From Paenibacillus sp. oral taxon 786 str. D14 (GTDB lineage: Bacteria > Bacillota > Bacilli > Paenibacillales > Paenibacillaceae): a stretch of DNA of 50,481 bases. Position numbers and translations under genes: made by a program. A model generated the notes under the pieces. The model was not told the origin of the DNA and did no database searches. It saw only the letters and a program-made list of their open reading frames with translations. Position 1 is the stretch's first letter, and each line of letters opens with the position of its first letter. Below, in pieces: positions 33,083-41,946 of the stretch. The stretch covers positions 1 to 50,481 of the forward strand of contig NZ_GG695992.1 of the NCBI RefSeq assembly GCF_000159955.1, read 5' to 3'.

Positions 33083-34111
33083 ATGATTACGAAAACTTCC
33101 GCCTTCACGGGGGGCGCAACTAAACTGGCGATTGAAGCTGAGGGACTCGTGAAAATATTTGGAACGAACCGGGCGGTAGACGGAGTGAACCTGCAGGTGG
33201 GGAGCGGGATGATTTATGGCGTCCTGGGACCTAACGGGGCAGGAAAAACGACGACGATCCGCATGCTGGCGACATTGCTGCGTAAAGACGCGGGTTCCGC
33301 CCGCATTTTTGGGCACGATGTCGTCAAGGAGCAGCATATTGTCCGTCAGCTGATCGGCGTGACCGGACAATACGCCTCGGTGGATGAAACGCTGAGCGCT
33401 ACGGAAAATCTCGTCATTTTCTCCAGGCTGTTAGGCTTGGGGCGTAGCGAGGCTCGCCGGAAAGCAGCGGAGCTGCTGGAGGAGTTTGGGTTGTCGGAAG
33501 CGGCCAAGCGCCCGCTAAAGCACTTCTCCGGCGGGATGCGCCGGCGGCTGGATTTGGCAGCGAGCCTGATTGCCCAGCCGCCGCTCATTTTCCTGGATGA
33601 ACCGACGACAGGGCTGGATCCGCGAACGCGGTCGCAGATGTGGGATACGATTCGCCGTCTTGTTGCGACCGGATCGACGGTGTTGTTAACCACCCAGTAT
33701 CTGGATGAAGCCGACCAACTGGCAGACCGGATCGCCGTGATTGATCGCGGGCAGGTCATCGCAGAAGGCACTGTCGACGAGTTAAAGACCTCGGTGGGAG
33801 CCTCGTCGCTGCAGTTAAGAATTAAGAATCCACTTCATTTGGCAGAAACTCGCCGCATTGTGGAGCAGGTGCTGAAAGTGCCTTCCACCCTCACAGCAGA
33901 GGCAGGAAAAATTACCGCCCCGATGGCGGAGGCCGATCTGGTGACCGACCTCTTGATCGCCTTGCGCGAAGCGGATGTGGATTTGGCGGAATTAAGCGTT
34001 CAGAAACCAACGTTGGACGAAGTCTTTTTGACACTGACCGGGCGGGGCGTTGAAGAGAACACCGCAGGTCCTCAGGCTTATGTTCTTGATCAGAAGGGGG
34101 TAATCGCATGA
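33083..34111 (+). CDS. DrrA-like ABC exporter ATP-binding protein (342 aa)
   Basis: The ATPase of a two-gene drug or lipid exporter. Walker A GPNGAGKTT, Q-loop GQYASVDETLS, signature HFSGGMRRRLDL, Walker B LIFLDEPTTGLDP and switch LTTQYLDEADQ are intact. The C-terminal extension of about 100 residues (ending KPTLDEVFLTLTG) is characteristic of the daunorubicin-resistance DrrA family. AGGAGG precedes the ATG. Its stop overlaps the permease start (ATGA). The exported compound is unknown; self-resistance, lantibiotic or lipid export are all possible. Confidence 0.88.
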   Translation: MITKTSAFTGGATKLAIEAEGLVKIFGTNRAVDGVNLQVGSGMIYGVLGPNGAGKTTTIRMLATLLRKDAGSARIFGHDVVKEQHIVRQLIGVTGQYASVDETLSATENLVIFSRLLGLGRSEARRKAAELLEEFGLSEAAKRPLKHFSGGMRRRLDLAASLIAQPPLIFLDEPTTGLDPRTRSQMWDTIRRLVATGSTVLLTTQYLDEADQLADRIAVIDRGQVIAEGTVDELKTSVGASSLQLRIKNPLHLAETRRIVEQVLKVPSTLTAEAGKITAPMAEADLVTDLLIALREADVDLAELSVQKPTLDEVFLTLTGRGVEENTAGPQAYVLDQKGVIA

Positions 34112-34923
34112 GCAACACGGTTGTTAACGCTAAGGCCGCACGGCCATTAAAGAATCAAACCAGCTTCCGTCAATCGCTTCGTCACTCGTTGACCATGGCG
34201 TATCGAGGATTGTTAAAAATCAAGCGGACACCGGAGCAACTATTTGACGTGACGCTCCAGCCGATTATTTTCACGCTGATGTTTACGTATATTTTCGGCG
34301 GGGCGATCTCGGGGGATGTGATGAGCTACTTGCCGGTCATTATTCCAGGGATTCTGGTGCAAACCGTCATTTCCACCTCTGTCGTTACCGGAGTACAGCT
34401 GCGCGAGGATATGGAGAAGGGCGTTTTCGACCGCTTTAAGTCGCTGCCGATTGCTCGGATCGCGCCATTGGCCGGAGCCTTGCTGGCCGATACGGTCCGC
34501 TATACGATTGCGACCGTCCTGACGTTTGCTATGGGATACATGATGGGCTTTCGTCCGGATGGGGGATTTGGTTATGTCGCTCTTGCGGCGCTGCTGGTGA
34601 TCGTTTGTTCTTGGGCAGTTAGCTGGATCTTTGCTTTCTTTGGCGTTATCGCGCGAACCGCATCCAGCGTACAAGGGATATCGATGATCGTGTTGTTTCC
34701 GTTGACGTTCCTGTCCAATGCGTTTGTTCCGGTTGAAACGATGCCAAAATGGCTGCAATGGTTTGCCAACATCAATCCGATTTCGCATTTGGTGACAGCG
34801 GTTCGGGAGCTGGTGAATCATGGAACCATTGGTGGAGATATGCTGAGCTCTCTTATCGGAGCAGCCGTTATTGTAGCGGTTTTTGCACCGATTACGGTCC
34901 GCGCTTACATGCGTCGCACTTAA
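34108..34923 (+). CDS. DrrB-like ABC-2 type exporter permease (271 aa)
   Basis: The membrane half of the DrrAB-like exporter, with the ABC-2 family layout of six hydrophobic segments after a charged N-terminus: PIIFTLMFTYIFGGAI, VIIPGILVQTVISTS, a central MGYMMGF region, VCSWAVSWIFAFFGV, and FPLTFLSNAFVPVETMP, the conserved segment before the last span. It begins within the ATPase stop codon. It is followed by a strong bidirectional terminator. Confidence 0.88.
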   Translation: MSNTVVNAKAARPLKNQTSFRQSLRHSLTMAYRGLLKIKRTPEQLFDVTLQPIIFTLMFTYIFGGAISGDVMSYLPVIIPGILVQTVISTSVVTGVQLREDMEKGVFDRFKSLPIARIAPLAGALLADTVRYTIATVLTFAMGYMMGFRPDGGFGYVALAALLVIVCSWAVSWIFAFFGVIARTASSVQGISMIVLFPLTFLSNAFVPVETMPKWLQWFANINPISHLVTAVRELVNHGTIGGDMLSSLIGAAVIVAVFAPITVRAYMRRT

Positions 34924-34928
34924 AAAAA

Positions 34929-34966
34929 CAAGCCGGAAGACGAGAGGTCTTCCGGCTTGAGTGTTT
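34929..34966. terminator. Bidirectional terminator between DrrB-like and MalY/PatB-like genes
   Basis: A perfect 13-bp stem, CAAGCCGGAAGAC with GTCTTCCGGCTTG, loop GAGAG. A-run before and TTTT after make it work for both convergent genes. Confidence 0.85.
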
Positions 34967-34991
34967 TCGCTGGTTATTTCGTTCCCAGCGA

Positions 34992-36170
34992 TTAGGCTTG
35001 ATGAGCGGCAACTGCTGCGCAGAAACGCTCCAGTGCTTCTTCCAGCAACGAGCGTGGGCAAGCCAGGTTGATCCGCAGGAATCCTTCGCCGTTCTCGCCG
35101 TAGATGGAGCCTTCCGTGAAGGCGATTTTGGCTTCCTTATACATCACTTGCTTCATCTCAGCTTTTTTCCATCCCAGTGCACGGCAATCCACCCATAATA
35201 AGTAAGTGCCTTCGGATAGAACGGGGGCCACCGCTGGCAGATGCTCGGCGAGATAAGCGACGGCGAAGTCACGGTTGGCACGAATATAGGCTAGGACGGC
35301 GTCAAGCCAATCCTCGCTTTGCGTATACGCTGCGATGGTCGCCGTAGGACCGAAAAAGTTCAGCGAACCGATGGCTTGCGCTTTGATCCGTTCGGCAAAT
35401 TGTTTGCGGATGGCCACGTTTGGAATGATCGTATAAGCCGTCGCGAGGCCAGGGATGTTAAACGTCTTGGAAGGAGCCGCGCAGGTAATTGTGATTCCGG
35501 CAAAGGGTTCAGACAACGATGCAAACGGCACATGACGGTATTCGGCGAAGACCAAATCGCAGTGAATTTCGTCCGAGACGACCTTCACTCCATATTTCAG
35601 GCACAGCTCGCCAACCCGTTCCAGCTCCTCACGGGTCCAGACCCGTCCGCCGGGATTATGGGGGCTGCACAGCAGCATCAGCTTCGCGCCGCCTTGCATC
35701 AACGATTCCAGATGATCGTAGTCCATCCGGTAACGTCCATCCTCGAGAACCAACGGATTTTCGGCAACTTCGCGTCCGTTATTGCGAATGACATCATAGA
35801 ACGGATTATAGACCGGGGATTGCAGGATAACCCGATCTCCCGGTTCGGTTAATACCTGAACGGCTACGCTGAGCGCAGGCACGACGCCTGGAGTGTCGGT
35901 CAACCAGGACGGATGAACGTTCCAGCCATGCCGGCGCTCCAGCCAGCCGGTGATAGCCTCCAGGTATTCTTTGGGCCGGGAGGTGTAGCCGTAAATCCCC
36001 AGCCTGGCCCGTTCCGTGACGGCTTGGACAATGGCCGGCGCACAACGGAAATCCATGTCCGCTACCCACAAAGGCAATACGTCCGGATTCCCAAACAGCT
36101 CCTTTCCAAGATCCCATTTCTCGGAGTAGGTTCCTCTCCGCGGCACACGTTCGTCGAAATTATACGTCAT
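34992..36170 (-). CDS. MalY/PatB-type PLP-dependent cystathionine beta-lyase/aminotransferase (392 aa)
   Basis: A fold type I pyridoxal-phosphate enzyme that cleaves C-S bonds of cystathionine or cysteine conjugates, or transaminates. Marks are LPLWVADMDFRCAPAI near 35-50, SPHNPGGRVW, the cofactor Asp in VVSDEIHCDL and the Schiff-base Lys in APSKTFNIPGL; the C-terminal GFLRINLACPRSLL carries the carboxylate-binding Arg. The start at 36170 (MTYNFDERV) has AAAGGAACAAAGAG upstream and matches usual family starts; a longer frame begins at 36194. It follows the carbonic anhydrase by 54 nt and may be cotranscribed. Confidence 0.88.
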   Translation of the reverse strand: MTYNFDERVPRRGTYSEKWDLGKELFGNPDVLPLWVADMDFRCAPAIVQAVTERARLGIYGYTSRPKEYLEAITGWLERRHGWNVHPSWLTDTPGVVPALSVAVQVLTEPGDRVILQSPVYNPFYDVIRNNGREVAENPLVLEDGRYRMDYDHLESLMQGGAKLMLLCSPHNPGGRVWTREELERVGELCLKYGVKVVSDEIHCDLVFAEYRHVPFASLSEPFAGITITCAAPSKTFNIPGLATAYTIIPNVAIRKQFAERIKAQAIGSLNFFGPTATIAAYTQSEDWLDAVLAYIRANRDFAVAYLAEHLPAVAPVLSEGTYLLWVDCRALGWKKAEMKQVMYKEAKIAFTEGSIYGENGEGFLRINLACPRSLLEEALERFCAAVAAHQA

Positions 36171-36224
36171 CTCTTTGTTCCTTTCCTTTCCCATAGATGC
36201 AGGTTATCTCTAGTCGTGTCGGGC

Positions 36225-36797
36225 TTATTTCGGAAGAGGCTGGTACCCGTCGATAATCAGTTCCAGCTCGCCTGTCGTGGAATCAATCAGCAACCCGTGA
36301 ACAGGAACATCTGCAGGAAGGAGCGGGTGCCTCTTAACGATATTGACGGTCCGAATGATCCCTTCCTTCTCGTTATCGAAACCGCGCAGCCATTTGTTTA
36401 GCTTGATGCCGGAATTCTCGATCGTGTTCAACGTGTCGTCGCTGATACCCCGTTCCCGCATGGAGCCAATCATCCGGTCCGAATTGAGCGCAGCCATACC
36501 GCAGCCGGTATGACCAACGATGAATACTTCCTGGGCATGTAATTCGTAGATCGCAACGAGAAGACTACGCATGACGCTCCCAAAAGGCTGGGAAATGATT
36601 GCGCCGGCGTTCTTGATCAGCTTCACATCGCCGTTGCGCAGGTTCATCGCTTTCGGGAGCAATTCGACGAGCCGCGTATCCATACAGGTCACGATCGCCA
36701 TTTTCTTCTCAGGAAATTTATCCGTTACATATTTCTCGTATTCCTTCTCCTCGACAAATTTACGGTTGAACTCCAGTATCGACTGCAATTGATTCAT
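36225..36797 (-). CDS. Beta-carbonic anhydrase (190 aa)
   Basis: A cytoplasmic zinc enzyme interconverting CO2 and bicarbonate. The zinc and catalytic set is visible: CMDTR (Cys38, Asp40, Arg42) and HTGCG (His/Cys near 96-99). Length and the IKNAGAIIS strand fit the beta class as found in Bacillota. AAGGAGG precedes the ATG on the minus strand. It lies between a HesB-like gene and the PLP lyase, all on the same strand with short gaps. Confidence 0.9.
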   Translation of the reverse strand: MNQLQSILEFNRKFVEEKEYEKYVTDKFPEKKMAIVTCMDTRLVELLPKAMNLRNGDVKLIKNAGAIISQPFGSVMRSLLVAIYELHAQEVFIVGHTGCGMAALNSDRMIGSMRERGISDDTLNTIENSGIKLNKWLRGFDNEKEGIIRTVNIVKRHPLLPADVPVHGLLIDSTTGELELIIDGYQPLPK

Positions 36798-36838
36798 GTT
36801 ACTACCTCCTTGTTTGTTGTTGGCACGAATACGGCGAA

Positions 36839-37162
36839 TTACCGGCGGTCTACCAATGGAATATTGGATTTGTAAAACTGGGACGGCCCATCCAAGCGGA
36901 ACGTCCCGGTTGCTTCTTCCCCTTTCAAGGACAGCTCCTCTTCAAAAAAAACAGCCTGCATTTTGTCAATCCAAAATGGGTAGGCTTCATTGTCCATGGG
37001 AATATCATATGGACCCGGTTCGGATACGATGTTCAGTACGGGAACACCGCTCATGCCGCAGCCGCAGTTTTCCGTATCGTAGACGAGGCGGAGCAAGCCA
37101 GGCTGGCCAGCTAACTTGTCGTCGATCATTTTTTTGGCCGTTGCGTTAAGCGTGATTTTCAT
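36839..37162 (-). CDS. HesB-like iron-sulfur biosynthesis domain protein (107 aa)
   Basis: A small soluble protein with the HesB/IscA-like domain used in Bacillota (YqkB-type). TENCGCGMSGVPVL (about 30-43) carries two cysteines separated by one residue, an unusual but known pattern in this subgroup, while the classical C-terminal Cys-Gly-Cys of A-type carriers is missing. A role in iron-sulfur assembly or delivery is therefore presumed, not shown. AAAGGAG precedes the ATG. A perfect promoter on the minus strand (37236-37264) drives it. Confidence 0.7.
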   Translation of the reverse strand: MKITLNATAKKMIDDKLAGQPGLLRLVYDTENCGCGMSGVPVLNIVSEPGPYDIPMDNEAYPFWIDKMQAVFFEEELSLKGEEATGTFRLDGPSQFYKSNIPLVDRR

Positions 37163-37232
37163 AAGGAAGAGGCAACTCCTTTACATCAAAATAAAATTTC
37201 AATAAAAATTAACGAATTCGTCTACTTAAAAT

Positions 37233-37261
37233 TTGATTATACGTTTAGTTAAAAGTATCAT
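37233..37261 (+). promoter_or_regulatory. Plus-strand SigA promoter of the carboxypeptidase gene
   Basis: TTGATT (37233-37238), a 17-bp spacer and TATCAT (37256-37261), giving a transcription start near 37268. This also excludes a translation start at 37233. Confidence 0.6.
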
Positions 37262-37264
37262 CAA
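37236..37264 (-). promoter_or_regulatory. Minus-strand SigA promoter of the HesB-like gene
   Basis: On the minus strand TTGATG (37264-37259), a 17-bp spacer and TATAAT (37241-37236). It almost fully overlaps the plus-strand promoter at 37233-37261. Confidence 0.6.
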
Positions 37265-37304
37265 GAGTAGCAACTATATTTCACCAGTAAAGGCGGGAGT
37301 TGTC

Positions 37305-38822
37305 ATGAAACAGGAAACGGTTGAGAAATGGGAGCTCTTTCGGGAGCTTCTGCAGAAGATTCATGCATACGGGGAAGCGGTCGCGCTGATGAACTGGGAT
37401 TTACGCACCGGTGCACCGCGCAAAGGGGCGGAGACCCGGGCAGCGACCATCGGATTGTTGTCCACGGAAGCTTTTAAGCTGCAAACGTCAGCCGAGATGG
37501 GCGAGTACTTAGCTTATTTGAACCAGCCTGCCGTCCTGGAGGAATTGGATGATGTGAAGCGCCGGATGGTGCTCGATGTGCAGGAGGAATACGACCGAAG
37601 CGTCAAGATTCCGCCACAGAAATTCCGCGAATATACGGAGCTGACAGCCCATGCCGAAACGGTGTGGGAAGACTTTAAGGAGAACAGCGATTTCGCCGGC
37701 TTTGAACCTTATTTAACGAAAATCGTGGCAAAGATTCAGGAGTTTATCGACTACTGGGGTCCGAAGGCTACGCGTTATGATACGTTACTACATATGTATG
37801 AACCGGACCTGACTACCGAGAAACTCGACCAGGTCTTCGGCCAGCTACGCGATCGACTCGTTCCCTTGGTTGAGGCGGTAGCTGGAGCGAAGAATAAGCC
37901 GGAAGCTCCATTCCTGAACCAGCTGTATGATAACCAGCAGCAAGCGAAGTTTAGCCGGTTCCTGCTCGAACAAATCGGCTACGATTTTGCAGCTGGACGG
38001 ATTGACGAAACGGTTCACCCGTTCCAAACCACGATCAACCATGGCGACGTGCGGATCACTACGAACTACAAGCAGGATGATGTCGCCAGTGCCATCTTCA
38101 GTTCCTTGCATGAAGGCGGGCATGCGCTTTACGAGCAGAACGTATCGAAAGAGCTGGCTGGAACGCCGCTGGGCCAAGGAACGTCGATGGGGATCCATGA
38201 GTCCCAGTCCCGTTTCTGGGAGAACTTCGTTGGGCGCAGCCTGCAATTCTGGCAACGGTATTTCGGCGAGTTGCAGCAGCATTTTCCAGAACAGCTTCAA
38301 GGGGTTACGCCGGAGCAGTTCTTCCGCGGCATCAATCGTGTAGAGAACTCCTTAATCCGGATTGAAGCGGATGAGCTGACTTATAACTTGCATATTATTA
38401 TCCGTTATGAGATTGAGAAGATGCTCTTTAATGAAGGGTTGCCGGTCAGCGAGCTGCCGAAAGTCTGGAATGAGAAATACCGCGACTATCTCGGCTTGAC
38501 TCCGCCTAACGACGGGCTTGGCGTTCTGCAGGACGTACACTGGTCGGCCGGTCTGTTTGGGTACTTCCCATCCTATGCGCTTGGCAACATGTATGCTGCC
38601 CAAATCGCCAATACGCTGCGGAAAGAGCTGCCGCAATTTGAAGAGCTCGTCGCCGAAGGCAACTTCCAGCCCATCAAGGAATGGCTGACTGACAAAATCT
38701 ACAAATACGGCAAGAGCCGGAAACCGTCGGAGCTGATCCTTGCGGTCACCGGCGAAGAGTTAAACCCGGACTATCTCGCAGATTATCTAGAACAGAAATT
38801 CAAAAGCATTTACGGCATCTAA
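37305..38822 (+). CDS. ypwA: M32-family metallocarboxypeptidase (505 aa)
   Basis: A cytoplasmic zinc carboxypeptidase Taq family enzyme that trims C-terminal residues from peptides. The HExxH zinc site is SLHEGGHALYEQ (about 268-279), the later IHESQSRFWENFVG supplies the third ligand region, and SALF/SAGLFGYFPSYALGNMYA near the C-terminus is a family hallmark. Length matches B. subtilis YpwA. ATG 37305 with GGCGGGAG upstream is used; the longer frame begins inside the promoter. It is monocistronic with its own terminator. Confidence 0.9.
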   Translation: MKQETVEKWELFRELLQKIHAYGEAVALMNWDLRTGAPRKGAETRAATIGLLSTEAFKLQTSAEMGEYLAYLNQPAVLEELDDVKRRMVLDVQEEYDRSVKIPPQKFREYTELTAHAETVWEDFKENSDFAGFEPYLTKIVAKIQEFIDYWGPKATRYDTLLHMYEPDLTTEKLDQVFGQLRDRLVPLVEAVAGAKNKPEAPFLNQLYDNQQQAKFSRFLLEQIGYDFAAGRIDETVHPFQTTINHGDVRITTNYKQDDVASAIFSSLHEGGHALYEQNVSKELAGTPLGQGTSMGIHESQSRFWENFVGRSLQFWQRYFGELQQHFPEQLQGVTPEQFFRGINRVENSLIRIEADELTYNLHIIIRYEIEKMLFNEGLPVSELPKVWNEKYRDYLGLTPPNDGLGVLQDVHWSAGLFGYFPSYALGNMYAAQIANTLRKELPQFEELVAEGNFQPIKEWLTDKIYKYGKSRKPSELILAVTGEELNPDYLADYLEQKFKSIYGI

Positions 38823-38836
38823 AGCGATGCCGGTCG

Positions 38837-38886
38837 AAAGCTGCCCCTAAGGCGGATTCATCCGCTCTTAGGGGCAGCTTTTTTTC
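38837..38886 (+). terminator. Intrinsic terminator of the carboxypeptidase gene
   Basis: AAGCTGCCCCTAAG pairs with CTTAGGGGCAGCTT around GCGGAT/ATCCGC, followed by TTTTTTT. Confidence 0.9.
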
Positions 38887-39020
38887 GTACATCGAACTTG
38901 GAACGCCCCGGCACGGCTTAACCTTTTGTTAGGCCATCGCATAGTATTTAGTGTATCTTCTGGCCAACCGCTAGACATCGATTGGCTATGAAACCCCATT
39001 TAGAAGGAGAGGTGAATGGC

Positions 39021-40022
39021 ATGAACAACGTAAGAAAGGGGTTATGGATCGCGCTCATCGTCCTCCTGACCGCAGCGCTAAGCGCTTGTGGAGGAAGCGG
39101 CAAAGCACAAAAGGTCAAAATCGGGGAAGTCACCCGTTCCGTATTTTATGCCCCTCAGTACGTCGCATTGGAAAAAGGTTTCTTTAAAGAAGAAGGACTG
39201 GACGTGGAGCTGCAAACAACGGCGGGTGGTGACAAAACGATGACGGCATTGCTGTCGGGGGCCATCGACGTGGCGTTGGTCGGAGCCGAGACGTCGATTT
39301 ACGTGTATCAGCAAGGCTCCACAGATCCCGTGATCAACTTCGCTCAATTGACGCAAACCGACGGTACCTTCCTGGTTGCCCGGGACTCCGCCGAATTTGA
39401 TTGGGAGATGTTGAAGGGGAGCGTCTTTCTGGGTCAACGGAAGGGAGGCATGCCGCAAATGGCGGGCGAGTTCACCCTGCGCAAGCACGGGATCGATCCA
39501 CATCAGGATCTGGAGTTAATCCAGAATGTGGACTTCGCCAACATCACGGCTGCATTCATATCGGGAACGGGACAATTCGTTCAGCTGTTTGAACCCCAAG
39601 CCTCCATCGTGGAGAAGGAAGGGAAAGGATACGTCGTCGCTTCCTTTGGTACGGAGAGCGGCAGGCTGCCCTATACGGTATTTATGACCAAGCAGAGCTA
39701 TATCAAGGATCATTCGGAAATCGTCCAGAAGTTTACGAATGCGATTCATAAAGCCCAACGCTGGGTTCAATCGCATACGCCGGAAGAAATTGCCGAGACG
39801 GTTGCGCCTTATTTTAAAGATACGGACATGGAGATCTTGGTCAGCTCGATCAAGCGGTATCAGGAGCAGGGAAGCTATGCAGAAACGCCGGCTTTGGCGG
39901 AGGACGCCTGGAACAACCTGCTTGACGTGATGGAAAGCGCCGGAGAACTCAATGAACGGGTGGAAGCGGATAAGCTGGTGGATAACAGCTTTGCCGAGCA
40001 AGCCGTCAAATCCGTCAAATAA
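39021..40022 (+). CDS. SsuA/ThiY-like ABC substrate-binding lipoprotein (333 aa)
   Basis: An extracytoplasmic binding protein of the nitrate/sulfonate/thiamine-precursor family. Signal peptide with lipobox LSAC (about Cys22), then KIGEVTRSVFYAPQYVALEKG and FFKEEGLDVELQTTAGGD, the typical start of the NMT1/SsuA fold. ATG 39021 has AAGGAGAGG upstream; a longer frame starts at 38982. The next two genes encode the matching ATPase and permease. No TPP, SAM or other riboswitch was recognised in the 134 nt upstream, so the ligand (aliphatic sulfonate, pyrimidine precursor, or other) is open. Confidence 0.88.
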   Translation: MNNVRKGLWIALIVLLTAALSACGGSGKAQKVKIGEVTRSVFYAPQYVALEKGFFKEEGLDVELQTTAGGDKTMTALLSGAIDVALVGAETSIYVYQQGSTDPVINFAQLTQTDGTFLVARDSAEFDWEMLKGSVFLGQRKGGMPQMAGEFTLRKHGIDPHQDLELIQNVDFANITAAFISGTGQFVQLFEPQASIVEKEGKGYVVASFGTESGRLPYTVFMTKQSYIKDHSEIVQKFTNAIHKAQRWVQSHTPEEIAETVAPYFKDTDMEILVSSIKRYQEQGSYAETPALAEDAWNNLLDVMESAGELNERVEADKLVDNSFAEQAVKSVK

Positions 40023-40056
40023 CATGAACGTGAACGGAAAAGGAGCGTGAGCGCTT

Positions 40057-40836
40057 TTGCCATCTGTCGTGGAACTGAAAAACCTAGATCTGGTCTACGT
40101 GACGGACCGGGAGGCCGTCCTCGCCTTGCAAGGGATGAATTTAGCGGTAGAGCCTGGCGAATTCATCAGTTTGGTTGGTCCCAGCGGTTGCGGAAAGACC
40201 ACGCTTCTTTCCGTCATGGCTGGTCTGCTGGCCCCATCCCGGGGAGAGGTGCTCCTGCACGGCAAACCGGTAACGGGCCCCACCCCGCAGGTGGGGTATA
40301 TGCTGCAGCAGGATTACTTGTTCCCGTGGCGGACGATTCTGAGCAATACCGTACTGGGGTTGGAACTGACCGGAAGGTTAACGCCGGAAAGTGTGGAGCA
40401 CGCGCGGGCGTTGCTGGCCGAAATGGGGCTCGGCGATACCGCGAAATTGTATCCCCATCAGCTGTCGGGCGGAATGCGCCAACGGGTGGCCCTTGTGCGA
40501 ACGCTGGCGACCGATCCGGAGCTGCTGCTGCTGGATGAGCCGTTCTCAGCGCTGGACTACCAGACGAAGCTACAGCTGGAGGATTTGGTGTGGGGGACGC
40601 TAAAGCAGCGGAAGAAAACGGGCGTATTGGTGACCCACGATCTATCGGAGGCGATCGCGGTCAGCGATCGGGTGATCGTGCTGGCCCCCAGACCAGGGCG
40701 AATTCGCAGCATGTACGAGATCCCGGAGGCGATCCGAAACGCGCAGCCGTTCTACGCCCGGGAAGCCGAGGGATTCAACGAACTGTTCCATGAAATCTGG
40801 CGGGACTTGGAAACGTCAGAAAGGGAGGAGGGATAG
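40057..40836 (+). CDS. SsuB/TauB-like ABC ATP-binding protein (259 aa)
   Basis: The ATPase of the sulfonate/nitrate/taurine-type importer. Walker A GPSGCGKTT, Q-loop MLQQDYLFPWRT, signature LSGGMRQRVALVRTL, Walker B LLLDEPFSALDY and switch His in LVTHDLSEAI are intact. It begins at TTG 40057 with AAAAGGAGCG upstream. No C-terminal regulatory domain. It lies 34 nt after the lipoprotein gene. Confidence 0.9.
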   Translation: MPSVVELKNLDLVYVTDREAVLALQGMNLAVEPGEFISLVGPSGCGKTTLLSVMAGLLAPSRGEVLLHGKPVTGPTPQVGYMLQQDYLFPWRTILSNTVLGLELTGRLTPESVEHARALLAEMGLGDTAKLYPHQLSGGMRQRVALVRTLATDPELLLLDEPFSALDYQTKLQLEDLVWGTLKQRKKTGVLVTHDLSEAIAVSDRVIVLAPRPGRIRSMYEIPEAIRNAQPFYAREAEGFNELFHEIWRDLETSEREEG

Positions 40837-40839
40837 CTC

Positions 40840-41673
40840 TTGGCACAGCCCAGAACCAAACCGAATACCCCTCAGGAAGCCTGGCTGCAGGAGAAATGGC
40901 AACTGCACCGCAAGCGCAAGCGGCGGATGAGCAACTACGTGGTGGGCGTTCAGGCCTTGATCCTCGTGTTGTTCGTCGGACTTTGGGAACTCGCGGGCCG
41001 ACTGCGATGGATCGATGTGCTGATCTTCAGTTACCCGTCCAAGGTTGGACAGCAGATTGTCAAAGATGCGGTCAGCGGGGAATTATGGCCGCATCTGGCG
41101 ATGACGGTTGGGGAAACGGCAGTCGGTTTTCTGCTTGGGACGCTGATCGGCACCTTGTTGGCCGTCCTGATCTGGTGGTCGCCGTTTCTCTCCCGCGTAC
41201 TGGACCCTTATATGGTCGTATTCAACAGCATGCCGAAGGTGGCGCTCGGCCCGATCTTTATCGTCCTGTTCGGCGCCGGCTTTACCGCCATCGTCGTTAC
41301 GACGCTGTCGATCACCGTGATTGTAACCACCTTGGTCGTGTTCAACAGCTTCAATGAGGTGGACGCGAACTTGGTCAAGGTGATCCGCACGTTTGGCGGC
41401 ACGCGGCGCGCCGTGTTTATGAAGGCGATTCTGCCCGCCTCGTTCCCCACCATCGTGTCTACGTTGAAGGTGAACGTAGGGATGGCCTGGGTCGGCGTCA
41501 TCGTCGGGGAGTTCCTCGTTGCCAAAATCGGGCTCGGTTACCTGATCGTCTACGGGTTTCAAGTGTTTAACTTCACCCTTGTGCTGTCGAGCCTGGTCAT
41601 CATCGCCATCGTGGCGACGGCGATGTATCAGTTGGTCGTCTATATCGAAAGGAAGCTGGTGAGGGAGCGGTAA
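40840..41673 (+). CDS. SsuC-like ABC transporter permease (277 aa)
   Basis: The membrane subunit of the importer. After a basic N-terminus (QLHRKRKRRM), segments such as VVGVQALILVLFVGLWELAG and the EAA-type loop FGGTRRAVFMKAILPASFPTIV match the SsuC/TauC family; GEFLVAKIGLGYLI is the usual C-terminal block. It begins at TTG 40840, four nt after the ATPase stop, with GGGAGGAGG upstream. A GGGAGCG-GTAA-CGCTCCC hairpin spans its stop codon (41662-41681). Confidence 0.9.
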   Translation: MAQPRTKPNTPQEAWLQEKWQLHRKRKRRMSNYVVGVQALILVLFVGLWELAGRLRWIDVLIFSYPSKVGQQIVKDAVSGELWPHLAMTVGETAVGFLLGTLIGTLLAVLIWWSPFLSRVLDPYMVVFNSMPKVALGPIFIVLFGAGFTAIVVTTLSITVIVTTLVVFNSFNEVDANLVKVIRTFGGTRRAVFMKAILPASFPTIVSTLKVNVGMAWVGVIVGEFLVAKIGLGYLIVYGFQVFNFTLVLSSLVIIAIVATAMYQLVVYIERKLVRER

Positions 41674-41946
41674 CGCTCCCTACAAGATTTCCCCATTATC
41701 AGGAAATCAAAAGTCAAAATAAGCGCACCGGGGGCTGGCATATGTTGAATTATCGCGTTAGGAACAAGTTCACTGGTCAATAAACAACTCAAAACTAAGA
41801 AAAAAGAGGGAAATATAGAAAAATATAAACTTCGGTTTCTTAAAAATGAAAAAAATGTAACCATCATAATTGGCTAATATTGTATGATATCTACACAAAC
41901 CGTTTATTTACATAAATTTGAATTTTTTTCGGAGGTTTACAAGTCT

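Noticed and set aside
38887..39020. Thiamine or SAM riboswitch upstream of the SsuA/ThiY-like importer
   Set aside because: No CTGAGA-type TPP core, SAM-box pattern or attenuator was found in the 134 nt.
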